Shown here one piece after another: positions 24,321-34,900 of a DNA stretch of 64,000 nucleotides. The DNA comes from Planctomycetota bacterium. GTDB taxonomy: Bacteria; Planctomycetota; Phycisphaerae; Sedimentisphaerales; Anaerobacaceae. The stretch is from contig JALORE010000001.1 of NCBI GenBank assembly GCA_025459125.1, positions 1-64,000 of the forward strand, given 5' to 3'. The notes beneath the pieces were generated by a model that was not told the origin of the DNA, ran no database searches, and worked only from the letters and a program-made list of their open reading frames with translations. A program made the translations under genes and the position numbers. Within the stretch, counting starts at the first letter, position 1; every line of letters begins with the position of its first letter.

Positions 24321-27300
24321 TCAGTCGCGCTTCCGGAACGCCTGCCTCACCATCGGGTCACTGTCATCGACCACGGTAGTCGGAGGAACGGCGGCCCCCA
24401 TGAAACCGAACCACGCGGGGTCGCCCCCGTTGCCCTGGTTGCCCGCGGCGTCGTCTTCGAGCGTCTGATCGAGCACCTGCTGGCGCATGAACGCCTCACG
24501 GTCGTCCGCCTGGTTGGGCAACGCGGCCTCGCCCTGGTAGATCGTGCCCTTCATCATGTCCACGTTCAGCCGCCGCGGCTGATCGTAGTGCCGGGCGCCG
24601 ACCCCGAGTTCCATCCCACCGTCCATGGCCTTGCAAACGTACTCGTCCGAGGACAGTCCCAGGTCGACCGAGCCCATGCGGACGCTCTTGTGCGCCTCGG
24701 GCAGGGGCGGATTGTCCGGCTCGACATGCGGCTTCAGCTTCGGCATCTTTCCAACTCCTTCCTTGTCCAGCTTGATCAGAGGGGCCTTGGCCTTCCTGGC
24801 GGTGCCCCTCTCGATGCGGTCATCCTCCGGTGACGCAACAGACGCGCTTCGGCGCCAGTGCTGAAGGTTGTGCTCCTTGCGGAGCTTCTCAGCCTGGTTC
24901 GCGTGCTCGTGCATCTTGGACCGAGCGGCTTCGACGGCCTCGTGCGGATGGCCCTGTTCCTGTCTCTTCGCCGACCGCTCGCGCCACTTGTCACTCTGGG
25001 TGTCGTGGTGCTGGATCTCCTTCTTCGCGGCCTCGGTCTTGACGTGTCGCTCTGCCTGCTCTTGGGTTCCCCCTTGAGCTCCCATGCCAGGGTACCAGTA
25101 GACGTAGCCACCTGGCCCCATCTTCCGGAACCCTCCCTTGGCCCCTCCTGGGATCGGGGACCAACCGGACCCCGGGGGGCGCTTGCCGAGCTTGGCTGCG
25201 ATGCGGTGGAGCAGCCCGGGCTTTTTCTCCTCCGCGTGCTCGCCTGCTACCGGCTTGTACGGGCTTGGTCTCTCCCTGCCCGTTCGCTCGGCCACGGCGG
25301 TCATGGCCGACTTGCCCAACTTGCCCCGCTCGTCGATCAGATCGGCCCTCGCCATTCTCGCACCCTCGAACTGGGCCGTGAGGTGCTGTGACGGCGAACC
25401 AGAGACGATCGCTCGCAGGTAGGCCCGATAGTGCAATCCCTCTTGCCCCTCGTGCTTCGATGCGTCCAACAACTTCTTGGCCGTATCTTTCCACCGGTTT
25501 GCTTCTGCCTCACCCTCCGAGGTTCCTCCACTACCGCCGGCCGCTTTCTGCGAGGCTTCCTCGGCCACGCGACTTCTCTCGGCGGCGTGTGCAACATCCT
25601 CCTCGTTGCCCGTCCGAGACGCATTTTCGTGAGCGATAGCGGCGTTCTTGTGGGCCATGTACGCCGCTCCGTGGGAGTCCCGCGCTTCCTTGTGCGGATC
25701 GGCCCGCATCATCTTTTGCGCCGGCAGCTTCTTGAGGACTTCCTCGTGTTCGATCATCGCGGCCATGTGCTTCTCCGCGGCCTTATGGTGCGGATTTCGA
25801 GGCACGTCCTTCGGCTCTGCGAGAAGCGCCGCCGTTGCGCGATGGTGCTCGGCCAGGTCGGCCTCGTGCGGCTCGGTAGTTGTCACGCCCTTCCCCGGAT
25901 ACCAGTAGATGTACCCGGACCCATGGCGCTTGCGGTATCCACCGTGGGCGCTCCTCGGCACCGGCTCGTATCCCGCGGGGGCTTTCGACGACTTCTCCAT
26001 TCTCTGGAGCTTGATGTAGTAGTGCCTGTCCTCCGTCAGGTGGTCCATCGCAATCTCCCGTGCGACCTTCCGGTCGCGGGTGTGCTCCATCTCGACCTTG
26101 ATCCCGGCATGGAGCTGTTCCTGGTCGAAGTCCTCCGGACGCTTGCCCGCAGCCACCCCTCCGGGGATGCGCTCAGCCTTCTCAAGCCAGTCGTCGAGTT
26201 CCGAGGTCAGGCCGATCATCGCCCGCAGGGCCTTGGCCACCTCCACCCCAAAGAACCGGTCCATCGCCGCGTTGCGGTCCTCGCCCTCGGGCATCTTCTG
26301 GATCTCATCCCACTGGCTGCGCACGCGCTTCATGATCTCCGCATGTTTTCGCTCGGCCGGATCCTTCGCGGGTTGTCCACCGGGCTCCCACTTGAAGTTG
26401 ATGCCGTTTCCCTTGTCTCCGATGTGAGCCTCTGGGGGGGGCTTGCCGTCGAGAATCTTATGGGGATCGGTTCCGTAGTCCTTGAGCAGCTTCGCGAACT
26501 GCTTGTCTTCCTCGTCGTCTCCGAACACCTCGCCGATGGTCTGGCGCGCGTCCGATTGTTCGATCACGACGTTCATGTCGCCGCCCTTGAAGGAAAACTC
26601 GGGGCTCCTGCCGGCGAGGCGGCTGATCAGGAACTTAGGAGTCATCTCCCCGAGTTCCTGTGCCGCCTGCTGGAGCAGAGCCTTCGAGCTCGGCGGCAGA
26701 TCATCGCGGCGGTCGATCTCGGCAGAAAGCGCCCGTTTGACGCCGCCGATCATGGCCTTGACCTTGGCCTTATCCTCGGGCTTGCGCTCGCCGTCCTTGG
26801 GCTTGGGAAACATCTCCTGCGCCAGCCGGATCTTGACCAGACACTCGACCGCCTCGGGCCGGTCGAACATCACCTCCGGCATCTTGTCCGAGAACAGGTG
26901 GGTGTTGTCGGCCAACCGAATGGCGCTCCCGAAGTGGTCGCCCTTCCAATCGACGGCCGTGCCGCTATGGTTGGCGACCGCCTGGACGTAGGTCTCGAAC
27001 TTGTCGGCGCCGAACAGTTCCTCGTACTTCTTTCGCTGTTGCATCACCAGGACCGCGCTCGCCTGGGGATGGTAGTTGTCCTTCACCGCAAAGCCACCCT
27101 GGGCAATGGCTGGGGTGGTGTAGCCCATGTCATGATCGATCCAAGCCTGATAGGCCATGAATCGATCCCGCGGGTCCAGCTCGACCCCGCCCTTTTCCAG
27201 CTGGTCGAAGATCGCGTCGGACATCCGGGCGTTCGACGCCAGGTGCCGCACGCCATGGTCGCCCAGGGTCCGCCGGGCGCTCTCGGTTTCCTGCTGCGCG

Positions 27301-28007
27301 AGCTTTCGGACGTTCTCTTCCATCACCTCCGTCAGCTTCTGCCTGTCGATGCCCGCGGCCTGACCATGCTTGACCATCTGGCCCATCATCTCCTTCGCCT
27401 TCTCGACGTTCGAGGGGATGATGTAGCCCTGCCGGCCGAGGTGCTCGATGTGAGCGTCGACGGCCTTGCCGAGGTCTCCCTTGTACTCCCTGGGCGGGCC
27501 CTGGCGGTCCTCGATCTGCTTCTGGACGTTCTCCCAATCGGCGGTCATCACCGCCCGGGTCTTCTTGTCCAAGTCGTTGAAGCCCGGGGGCAGCTGACTA
27601 GGGTCGATGATCACCTCGGCCTTGGGTGGCTTGTCCTCTTTCTTCGCCTCTGGCTCGGGCTTGGCAGGTTCTTTCTCGGGCGCTGTCTTGCCCTCGCCCG
27701 CGCCTCCCTCCTGGGGCTTGCTCGTGATCCCCACGCCCGGATACCAGTAGATGTACCCGGCCCCATGCTTCTTGTGGTACCCGCCGTGCTTGCTGTTGGC
27801 GATGGGAGAAAAGCCAGCCGGAGCCTTGGAGGTCGAGTCGGCTTTCACCAGGTCCAATACCAGTCTCTCGGACTTCGCGCCCTTCGCGTGCTGGTAGATT
27901 CCCATGATGTAAGCGTAGTCCCCCGACCGACCCTCTTCCTTAGCGCGACGCTTGGCCAGCGACCACAGGTGCTCGTCGCGCTTGGTCTTCACGGCTCCGA
28001 CTGGCAT
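24321..28007 (-). CDS. Giant polyvalent protein with HD phosphohydrolase-like domain and three GYIYWYPG modules
   Basis: 1228 aa from ATG 28007 (SD AGGAGGGAGAG). Three copies of the module ending GGYHKKHGAGYIYWYP-like lie near residues 72-105, 674-705 and 944-975. Residues ~245-375 look like an HD hydrolase: HGVRHLAS, WIDHDMGY, NYHPQAS, VANHSG and RLADNTHLF supply the ordered His, His-Asp, His and Asp. The rest is charged and helical, with HEH-rich stretches near 720-800. The chain lies between DarB-like and portal genes, fitting capsid cargo. The substrate of the HD domain is unknown. Confidence 0.75.
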   Translation of the reverse strand: MPVGAVKTKRDEHLWSLAKRRAKEEGRSGDYAYIMGIYQHAKGAKSERLVLDLVKADSTSKAPAGFSPIANSKHGGYHKKHGAGYIYWYPGVGITSKPQEGGAGEGKTAPEKEPAKPEPEAKKEDKPPKAEVIIDPSQLPPGFNDLDKKTRAVMTADWENVQKQIEDRQGPPREYKGDLGKAVDAHIEHLGRQGYIIPSNVEKAKEMMGQMVKHGQAAGIDRQKLTEVMEENVRKLAQQETESARRTLGDHGVRHLASNARMSDAIFDQLEKGGVELDPRDRFMAYQAWIDHDMGYTTPAIAQGGFAVKDNYHPQASAVLVMQQRKKYEELFGADKFETYVQAVANHSGTAVDWKGDHFGSAIRLADNTHLFSDKMPEVMFDRPEAVECLVKIRLAQEMFPKPKDGERKPEDKAKVKAMIGGVKRALSAEIDRRDDLPPSSKALLQQAAQELGEMTPKFLISRLAGRSPEFSFKGGDMNVVIEQSDARQTIGEVFGDDEEDKQFAKLLKDYGTDPHKILDGKPPPEAHIGDKGNGINFKWEPGGQPAKDPAERKHAEIMKRVRSQWDEIQKMPEGEDRNAAMDRFFGVEVAKALRAMIGLTSELDDWLEKAERIPGGVAAGKRPEDFDQEQLHAGIKVEMEHTRDRKVAREIAMDHLTEDRHYYIKLQRMEKSSKAPAGYEPVPRSAHGGYRKRHGSGYIYWYPGKGVTTTEPHEADLAEHHRATAALLAEPKDVPRNPHHKAAEKHMAAMIEHEEVLKKLPAQKMMRADPHKEARDSHGAAYMAHKNAAIAHENASRTGNEEDVAHAAERSRVAEEASQKAAGGSGGTSEGEAEANRWKDTAKKLLDASKHEGQEGLHYRAYLRAIVSGSPSQHLTAQFEGARMARADLIDERGKLGKSAMTAVAERTGRERPSPYKPVAGEHAEEKKPGLLHRIAAKLGKRPPGSGWSPIPGGAKGGFRKMGPGGYVYWYPGMGAQGGTQEQAERHVKTEAAKKEIQHHDTQSDKWRERSAKRQEQGHPHEAVEAARSKMHEHANQAEKLRKEHNLQHWRRSASVASPEDDRIERGTARKAKAPLIKLDKEGVGKMPKLKPHVEPDNPPLPEAHKSVRMGSVDLGLSSDEYVCKAMDGGMELGVGARHYDQPRRLNVDMMKGTIYQGEAALPNQADDREAFMRQQVLDQTLEDDAAGNQGNGGDPAWFGFMGAAVPPTTVVDDSDPMVRQAFRKRD

Positions 28008-28023
28008 GGCTCTCCCTCCTTGC

Positions 28024-28605
28024 CTACAGGTCGCCAAAGGTCTCGTCGACGGTCACGCCGAGGATGGGACGGAACTGGTTGTACTGCGCCTGCGTCACGC
28101 TGGTGTCCCCGGTGCGATTCAGGACCGCCTGGGCCAGCTCGATCCACTGGTTGTTCGCCCCAACGGCCGCCTGCACGTCCGCGTCTGATGGCGCTTTCTC
28201 CGAGCCGGTGGTGGCGGGCGTGCCCTTGACCGCCACGACTGTGATCGTGCCGGCGACGTTCTTGGCCACGATCCTCGCGCGGCAGCTCTTGCCCGATGTC
28301 AGCCCCGTCAGGAAGCTCCCACTGTGGATGGCGAAGTCGGCCAGGGCGTCGATGTCCTTGACCACCCCGTCCACGACCACCTGTCCGAGTGCGTAGTTGA
28401 TGTTCCAGAGCGTGTCGCCCGTGCCGGTGGCCTGATCGCTGGGCGTGGTCGGATCGTCGGTCAGAACGCCGAACAGCACCTTGTTGGTCTCGTGCGCGCG
28501 GATGGCCTCGAACCACCTGGCGATGATGTCGCTGATCTCCTCGATGTCCTCGGGCTGGTACTTGTGGCTCTTGCGGCTTTCAGCGACGACAGATCGGCTG
28601 CTCAT
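28024..28605 (-). CDS. Virion-associated protein, unknown (193 aa)
   Basis: 193 aa. A helical, charged N-terminus (EDIEEISDIIARWFEAIRAHE) leads into a beta domain (LWNINYALGQVVVDGVVKDI, CRARIVAKNVAGTITVVAVKG) and a helical end. It sits between two giant polyvalent genes, so it may be a structural or cargo-associated protein. SD AGGAGG is strong. Confidence 0.6.
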   Translation of the reverse strand: MSSRSVVAESRKSHKYQPEDIEEISDIIARWFEAIRAHETNKVLFGVLTDDPTTPSDQATGTGDTLWNINYALGQVVVDGVVKDIDALADFAIHSGSFLTGLTSGKSCRARIVAKNVAGTITVVAVKGTPATTGSEKAPSDADVQAAVGANNQWIELAQAVLNRTGDTSVTQAQYNQFRPILGVTVDETFGDL

Positions 28606-28614
28606 TGGTGCCTC

Positions 28615-28929
28615 CTATTCCACGTCCTGGTCGTGGATGAGATAGAGCTCCCCATCGGGAGAGCTGGTCATGTTCGAGTTGTACTTCGAGAAAGCATGCG
28701 CGTACTGGAAAGAGTAGGCCCGGCGGTCCAGCTCGGCCGGTGATATCCCCGCGTAATAGGGGGTGGCCGAGGGGTCGGTAAAGGGGCCCAGGTGAAACAG
28801 CTGGTCGGGCCCGAAGCCGTTGCGCTTGAGCTCGCTCTTGACGTGCCACCACCAGATGCCGAAGTTGCGGTAGTAGAGCGGCACCTTCTGCAGGATCGCC
28901 ACCACGTTCTGCGCTTGTTCCTTGGTCAT
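28615..28929 (-). CDS. Small aromatic-rich protein, unknown (104 aa)
   Basis: 104 aa: QNVVAILQKVPLYYRNFGIWWWHVKSEL near the N-terminus, then FHLGPFTDPSATPYYAG. The high content of Trp and Tyr is notable. Its ATG overlaps the stop of the DarB-like gene (ATGA). No family recognised. Confidence 0.6.
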   Translation of the reverse strand: MTKEQAQNVVAILQKVPLYYRNFGIWWWHVKSELKRNGFGPDQLFHLGPFTDPSATPYYAGISPAELDRRAYSFQYAHAFSKYNSNMTSSPDGELYLIHDQDVE

Positions 28930-31900
28930 GCCGAACGCCTTTCTTCCCAGGCCGATTCTGCCTCTTTTGCCACGGCGCTGAACAGCCCCTCAGAGCGACT
29001 GTAGCCATAGCCGCCGCCCCCGTAGTTCTGCCGTCCGACCTTGAGCAGCGGGTTCTCCCACTCGCGCCACGATGGTCCCTTGTTCGCCTCGGCCAGCGCC
29101 CGCACCAGATCCTGGCGATCCTTGCCCCAGGGGTAGACGATCTTGAGGCCGCCGATCTTGTCCGTTGGCGCGACCACGATGTCTCCCCCAGCATCTCGAA
29201 CCAGCATTTCCCGGCCACGACCGTGCTTTGACAGCCATTCCCGCACGGCCCCGTCCACCATGTCCTGGTTGGCCGCCAGCACGTCCGGTGAGATGTGGGT
29301 GATGGCTTCCAGCGGCGTGAGGTACGACACGTCGGCATTCTTTCCGAGCGCCTCGCGCAGCTCGTCGACCGCGGTGTACTTGCTGACGGTGTACCCGTGC
29401 TCGGCGATCTTGTCCACGTCGATGGTGTGGCTGTGGGGGTATCCCCAGCTGCGCACCGTGAGCTTTCGCTCACCAAGGTCGACCTTCTCAACCACCATCC
29501 GCCCGGGCTGGCCGTAGCCGGTGTCCTTCTCCTGAATCACCGTTCCCGCGCGAATGAGGCCGGCCGCCAGACGCCGGGCGTCTCCTTCTCCCGTGAGGTA
29601 GGTATTGACCGCCACCGGCGCGGTGTCCCCGGAGTTGAGCAGGGCCTTGATCTCCAGCGGCAGCAACTCGTTCCGAAGCAACTGCCGCTTGAGCCGACTG
29701 GACTCCTCGACCAGGCGGTCACGGGTCTCTCCCTCTCGCATCTTCCCCATGCGCTCGATCTTCCGCTGGTAGCTGTAGAACCCGTCCACCGCCAGCTGCG
29801 CTTGCCTGGTGTACCAGGCGCTCTCGGCGCTGGCCCGCTTTTCCTTGATCAGGCGCAGGGCCTCGTCGGGGTTGTCCGAAAGCATGGCCAGCATTTCCAC
29901 CTCGTCCAGCCCCTGGCCGTCCATGTCGTTGTCAATGTCATTAGCCCCACTCCGGAGCTTGTCGAGCCATCGTTCCTTGCCCATGAGCGTCGAATGGCGG
30001 AAGCCATCGAAGCTGCCTTTGGCGAGGTAGGTGTGGACGTTGACCTGCTCGGCCCGGTTACCCTGACGCACCCCGCGGCCATTGCGCTGGTGCAGCGTCC
30101 CGGGATCCCACGGCTGATCCAGATGGTGGATGTCCGTCGTCCCGGCCGCATGTTTCTTGCCCTGGAGGTTGACCCCCTCGCCCATGGTTCCGGTGTTTCC
30201 GATCACGACCTTGATTTCACCACGGTTGAAGCGGTCCCCCACTCGCTGGCGCGCCTCGGAGTCAGGCGCGACCTGGGCGTTGATGATGCCGATCTGGTCC
30301 TCGCGCAGCCCGCGCTCCATCAGCAGCTTTTTCAGACGCTCGTGGCTGGCGTTGTGGTCGCAGAAGATGATCTGCCCTCCGCGCTCGCGCACTCCCTTGG
30401 AAGCCTCATCCGCACAGGCCAGGTACTTTGGGCTCTCGGTCCAGCCGTCGGGGTACTCCTCGGGATCGTAGAGCGACAGATCCTGGGCAGCCTTTTTCAT
30501 CTGGTCCAGCATCCGGAACATCCCGCCCGGGTCCTTGCGGCTGTCCGCAGTCTGAGCTTTCGCCCGGAGGTCGAAATAGACAGCCTTCTGCGTGGGCGTC
30601 ATGTCGACCAGGTGCATCTCCTGCTTGGCGTCCGGGATCTTCAACCCAACGTCGGTGGCCGTCTGGAGCATCATGTACTTGTCCATGATCCCCTCAAGCT
30701 CCTTGAGGTTGGTGAACCCAACGACGCACTGAGCCTCCTCCAGATTGCCCGCGCCCTCGAAGTCATCGTGGAACTGGGTCTCGTCCTCGTCCTCCTCGTC
30801 TTCGCCCTTCTTCTTCGGGCCCCTGCCCGGGGGCGTGAGAATCAGCCGGTCTTCGAGCTTGCAGAAGCGGTCGATGAACTCTTCGCTGTTGCGCACGCCG
30901 ATGTCGATGAACGCCTGGGGGTCGATGTGCTGGAGCATGTTGAACACCTCCAGCGGAGAGTTTTTGGTCGGCGTCGCAGTCAGCAGGTACACCCCGTTCG
31001 ACGGGTCCTGCTCCCGGACATTGTGCGCCATGTGCTGCATCTTGCGGGCTTGCTTGGACTGGCCCGAGCCGCCAAGGAACTTGGGGTTCTTCCCGAACCT
31101 GGACCGCGCGGCGTACAAATTCTTGTAGCAGTTGTGGACCAGCACTCCCTCGGCAAAATAGGTGCGATGGTCATCTACTTCTAGGTTGAAAACCACACCG
31201 CCTGGGCACAGCCCTCCAAACGTTCCATCACCTGTCGGTTCGAGAACCTCAACACTCGCCACCCGCCTTGGCTCAAGAACCTGTCCTTCTTCTGGTCTTG
31301 GGCCCGCCGGATATGGGATCGATGCGATTCTCCGTCCACTTCCACGGCGATCATCAGCCCCGGATGAGCGATGTCGATCCGTCCCCGCTGGCGGTGCCAT
31401 TCCTGGACTCGCGTCAGGACCAGCATCTCCTTGCACCATTCGCATCGGGCCTTCATAGCTACACCTGTTTTTGTAGAGACTATCCCCTACAAGAACATCC
31501 CGAGCAAGAACGTATCCATCGGGCGTGAAGATCGGATGTGCTCCCGTGCAAATCACGGTTGTCCCATCGTCGAGCGTCAAGCGCCGCAAGCTGTCGGGAA
31601 CCTGAATTTGGACGTTGGCAACGCGAGCCATGACAACGCGGCCCGTGGCGTGATCGAATGCACTCACAAGATCCCCGCGGCGCAGCGTCTCGATTGGTCG
31701 GCCGTCGATCAGGGTGCCGGAAGGAAAGCAATGAGCCTCATCTGCGATCAGGGTGTCGACCCCCAGATCCTCCCAGAACACCATGTCCATCTGGTGCTGG
31801 AACTTCTGCTGGAGCTTGTCCTGGGCCCAGGACGCCTTGAGCTTCTCGATCCGCTTGTCGGCCGTCTGCTGCTGCTTCGAGCCCTCGACGATCTTGTCAA

Positions 31901-34900
31901 TGCGAGCGCCGCGCTGGTACCAGAAGTCCTCTTTCTCATAGCGTTCGATGGTGTCGTGCTTGAGCGGGATTCGCTCGAAAGCGGGCTTGGTGCAGACGAT
32001 CAGGTCATACTCGTTCTGCTTGACCGAGGCCAGCTTGCGGTTGCGCTCGGTATCATCGTCCGAGGCGGTCGACCAGCTGTTGGCCTCGACGTACTTGTCA
32101 AACGCTTCCCCGGATAGGCCCTGAGCCCGGGCTTCGGTCTCGGCCTTCTTTTTCGCCGCCCGTGACTGCGCGCGATGCTCGCCTATGACCAGCACGCGCG
32201 AGCCAGGAAACAGGGTCTCGATCTCTTCCTTCCAGTTGGTGGCGACGCTTTTCGGCACCACTACCATCGGCCGGCGGGCGAGCCCCTGCTGCTTGCGCAA
32301 ACGCGCGAGCAAAATCGCGATGAAGGTCTTTCCCAGGCCCACGTCCTGACCGAGGATCCCCCTGCCGGTCTCGGCCGCCCAACGGACAGCGGTGTTCTGG
32401 TAGTCGTGCGGCACCACGCCCGTGGCTATTCCCTCAAGCCCCAGGGGGTCGCCGCTGTACTCGCGCCTGAACTCGGCGTTGAACGTCCGGTTGTAGAGCT
32501 CCTCCAGTTTTCCCCGGAGGTCGCTGGCCTTGATCCACTCATTGAAGCCCTTTTCAACATGCTCCTCCACGTCCCGGCATTTCTCTTTCTTGAGCGAAAG
32601 CCGGTTCATGTACTTGAGCCAGTCGGTACCATCCGAGGAATGTCTGGCTACGTCTCCCGCGGCGTTCAGGACTTCGAGCGTGTAGACCCCCTGGTCATAG
32701 ACCAGACGCACTCGCTTGCCTTCCTCGCGCCATCCCAGGGCCTGCTTTTTCCCCTCGGGCGTGTTCAGCCAGCGGTTGAACCAGTCCAGGGGCATCCAGC
32801 CCATGACCCGCAGCTGGAGGGGGATGTCATCGATGGAGCGACGCCTGGTATCCAGCCGCTTCCGGATAAGGTCCACCTGTCGTTCTACCTGAGCCCGTTC
32901 AGATCCCTCCAACCCGGCCATACGGGTGGTCTCGCGGTCCAGCTTCTCGTAGAGGTTCCCCGTGAGGTAATCCTCCATGTGCTGGATCGCGCCGTCGGCC
33001 GTGCCATCGGTGGCGTAGTCGCCCGACTTGAGCAACCGCGAACGCGCGTCGTCTTCGCTTTCCCACCCTTCCCAGTTGTGCTGCAGATCCTCGAACGGGA
33101 CATACCCGCGGTTGCGGCGCGCGGTGTAGGCGGCTACCGACAAGAGGTCGGCTTTGTCCACTTCCGCGGCCTTGAGCGTCACGGCCGCGTCCTTCGAGAG
33201 CAGATCCGATAGCTCGCCGTTGGAATCGACGCAGGCCATGAAGTCGATCAGCGTCGGGGCGCTCTTGGAGAGCACGCCCAGGGCTCGATGAGAACCGGGG
33301 ATACCGTTCTCCTTCACCCACGCTCGCACCTTATCCGCCACCCGACGCCGAATTGCGCGGGACTTGTAGAACTCTCCCGCGTCGCGGGCGCGGATAAGCT
33401 CCTGAAGCTCAACCGCGATCTCGTGCGCCTGTTTGATTGCGGCGTCACCGCTCTTGGTGATTATCTGACTGACATCGTCCACCGACTCCATCAGCGTCCA
33501 CTTCGGCGGTTCGCCGATGTAGATGTAGCGTCTGCTGTCGATGGTCTGGGTGTTCCCCAGCGCCGGCGGCACGGCCGCCACGTCGATGTCCGCCTGGGCG
33601 GCCTGGAGCGAGACTTTCATCTGCTCGATCTCGCCCAGCTGATCGGCGGTGACTGGCTTGGCCGCGGGGTCGACGTACTTGCTGTCGATCTTGGCCTTGG
33701 TTAGGTCGCGCAGCGCCGCCGGGACCTTGTCCGCGTCTCCGATCACGGTCGCACGCCACCCGGTTTCGTCCGCGGTCAGGGCCTTGCCCAGAATCCGATC
33801 CGGATGCTTCTCGAAGTAGTCCCCGTCTACTAGCTGCTGATCCCAGCATCCCAGACCCTCCATCACCCCCTGCAGCTCCCCGCGGGCTTGGGAGTAGGCC
33901 AGGGCCCTCCCCGCCAGATCGTCGCGCTTGCGCACTACCAGCACGTCCGCGCCAATGCCACAGTGGACATGAGCGAAGATGTCGTTGGGCAGCCTGAAAG
34001 CGTCCAGTACCTCGGCCCGGGCGAGCAGGCGCTCGCGGAAGTCGCAGGCTCCTGGAGACCGGTTTCCCATCACCCCGCCATGGATCAGCAGCACCGCCAC
34101 ACCGCCGTCCTTCATGTGGTCGAGGCTGGTGTCGATGAAATACTGATCGGCGCTCTTGTACTCGGGCTTGTGCCGCGGGATGTCCCCGGTCCGGGTGCAG
34201 TAGGGGGGGTTGGCGATCACGGCATCGAACTGGGGTGGGGTGCCCATGCGCTCGATGGTGAACTGCTCGAACGCCTTGCTCTCTATCGTATGGCCCTTGT
34301 GCGCGTGGAGCACCTCGGCCACGGCCGCAGCCTGGTCGTCGAGCTCGACGCCCGTGACCTTGACCCCCTTGGGCGCGGTCTGCAGAAACACTCCGCTGCC
34401 GCACGATGGCTCAAGCACCGTCTGCACGTTCTGCTGGTAGGCCCCCATCACGTCCCACATGGCCTCGGCGATGTCCGTCCGGGTGTAGAACTGGTTTAGG
34501 TCACCGCTGATGCCGCCCTTGCCCGTGTAGCTCGCGACCTTCACCGCCTCGGCATCGGTCAACCCGCGGCCCTCGGCCCGGGCCTTCATCACGATCTTGA
34601 CCGCCTCGTCATTGGCTTCACGGCGCTGGCCCTTGGTCCGGTCCTTGGACATGGCCTCCGCGACCTGCTCCTCCTGTTTCTCCTGAGCCGGCTGGGGCGC
34701 GGGAACGGGCTTAGGCGCTTCCTCGGGGTCGCCCGGCTCGGGCGCGTGCTGGATTGCCTGCTTGTCGGGATACCAATACTCGTAGTGGTCCCCGTGCCGT
34801 CGGCGGTACCCGCCGTGCTTGCCGCGGGGGATCATCTCCCATCCCCCCCCGGGGGGGCGCGCGGCGCCGAACCCGAACATCCCCAGCTGACGTGGGTTGG

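Noticed and set aside
25431-28229. 932-aa plus-strand ORF
   Set aside because: Shadow of the 1228-aa HD-domain protein; no ribosome site or recognisable domain.
29295-31184. 629-aa plus-strand ORF
   Set aside because: Antisense to the helicase C-terminal half; no domain.
31480-31731. 83-aa ORF in the third minus frame across the intein N-terminal half
   Set aside because: Arg/Ser/Cys-rich shadow; unlike the nested nuclease it has no conserved motif.
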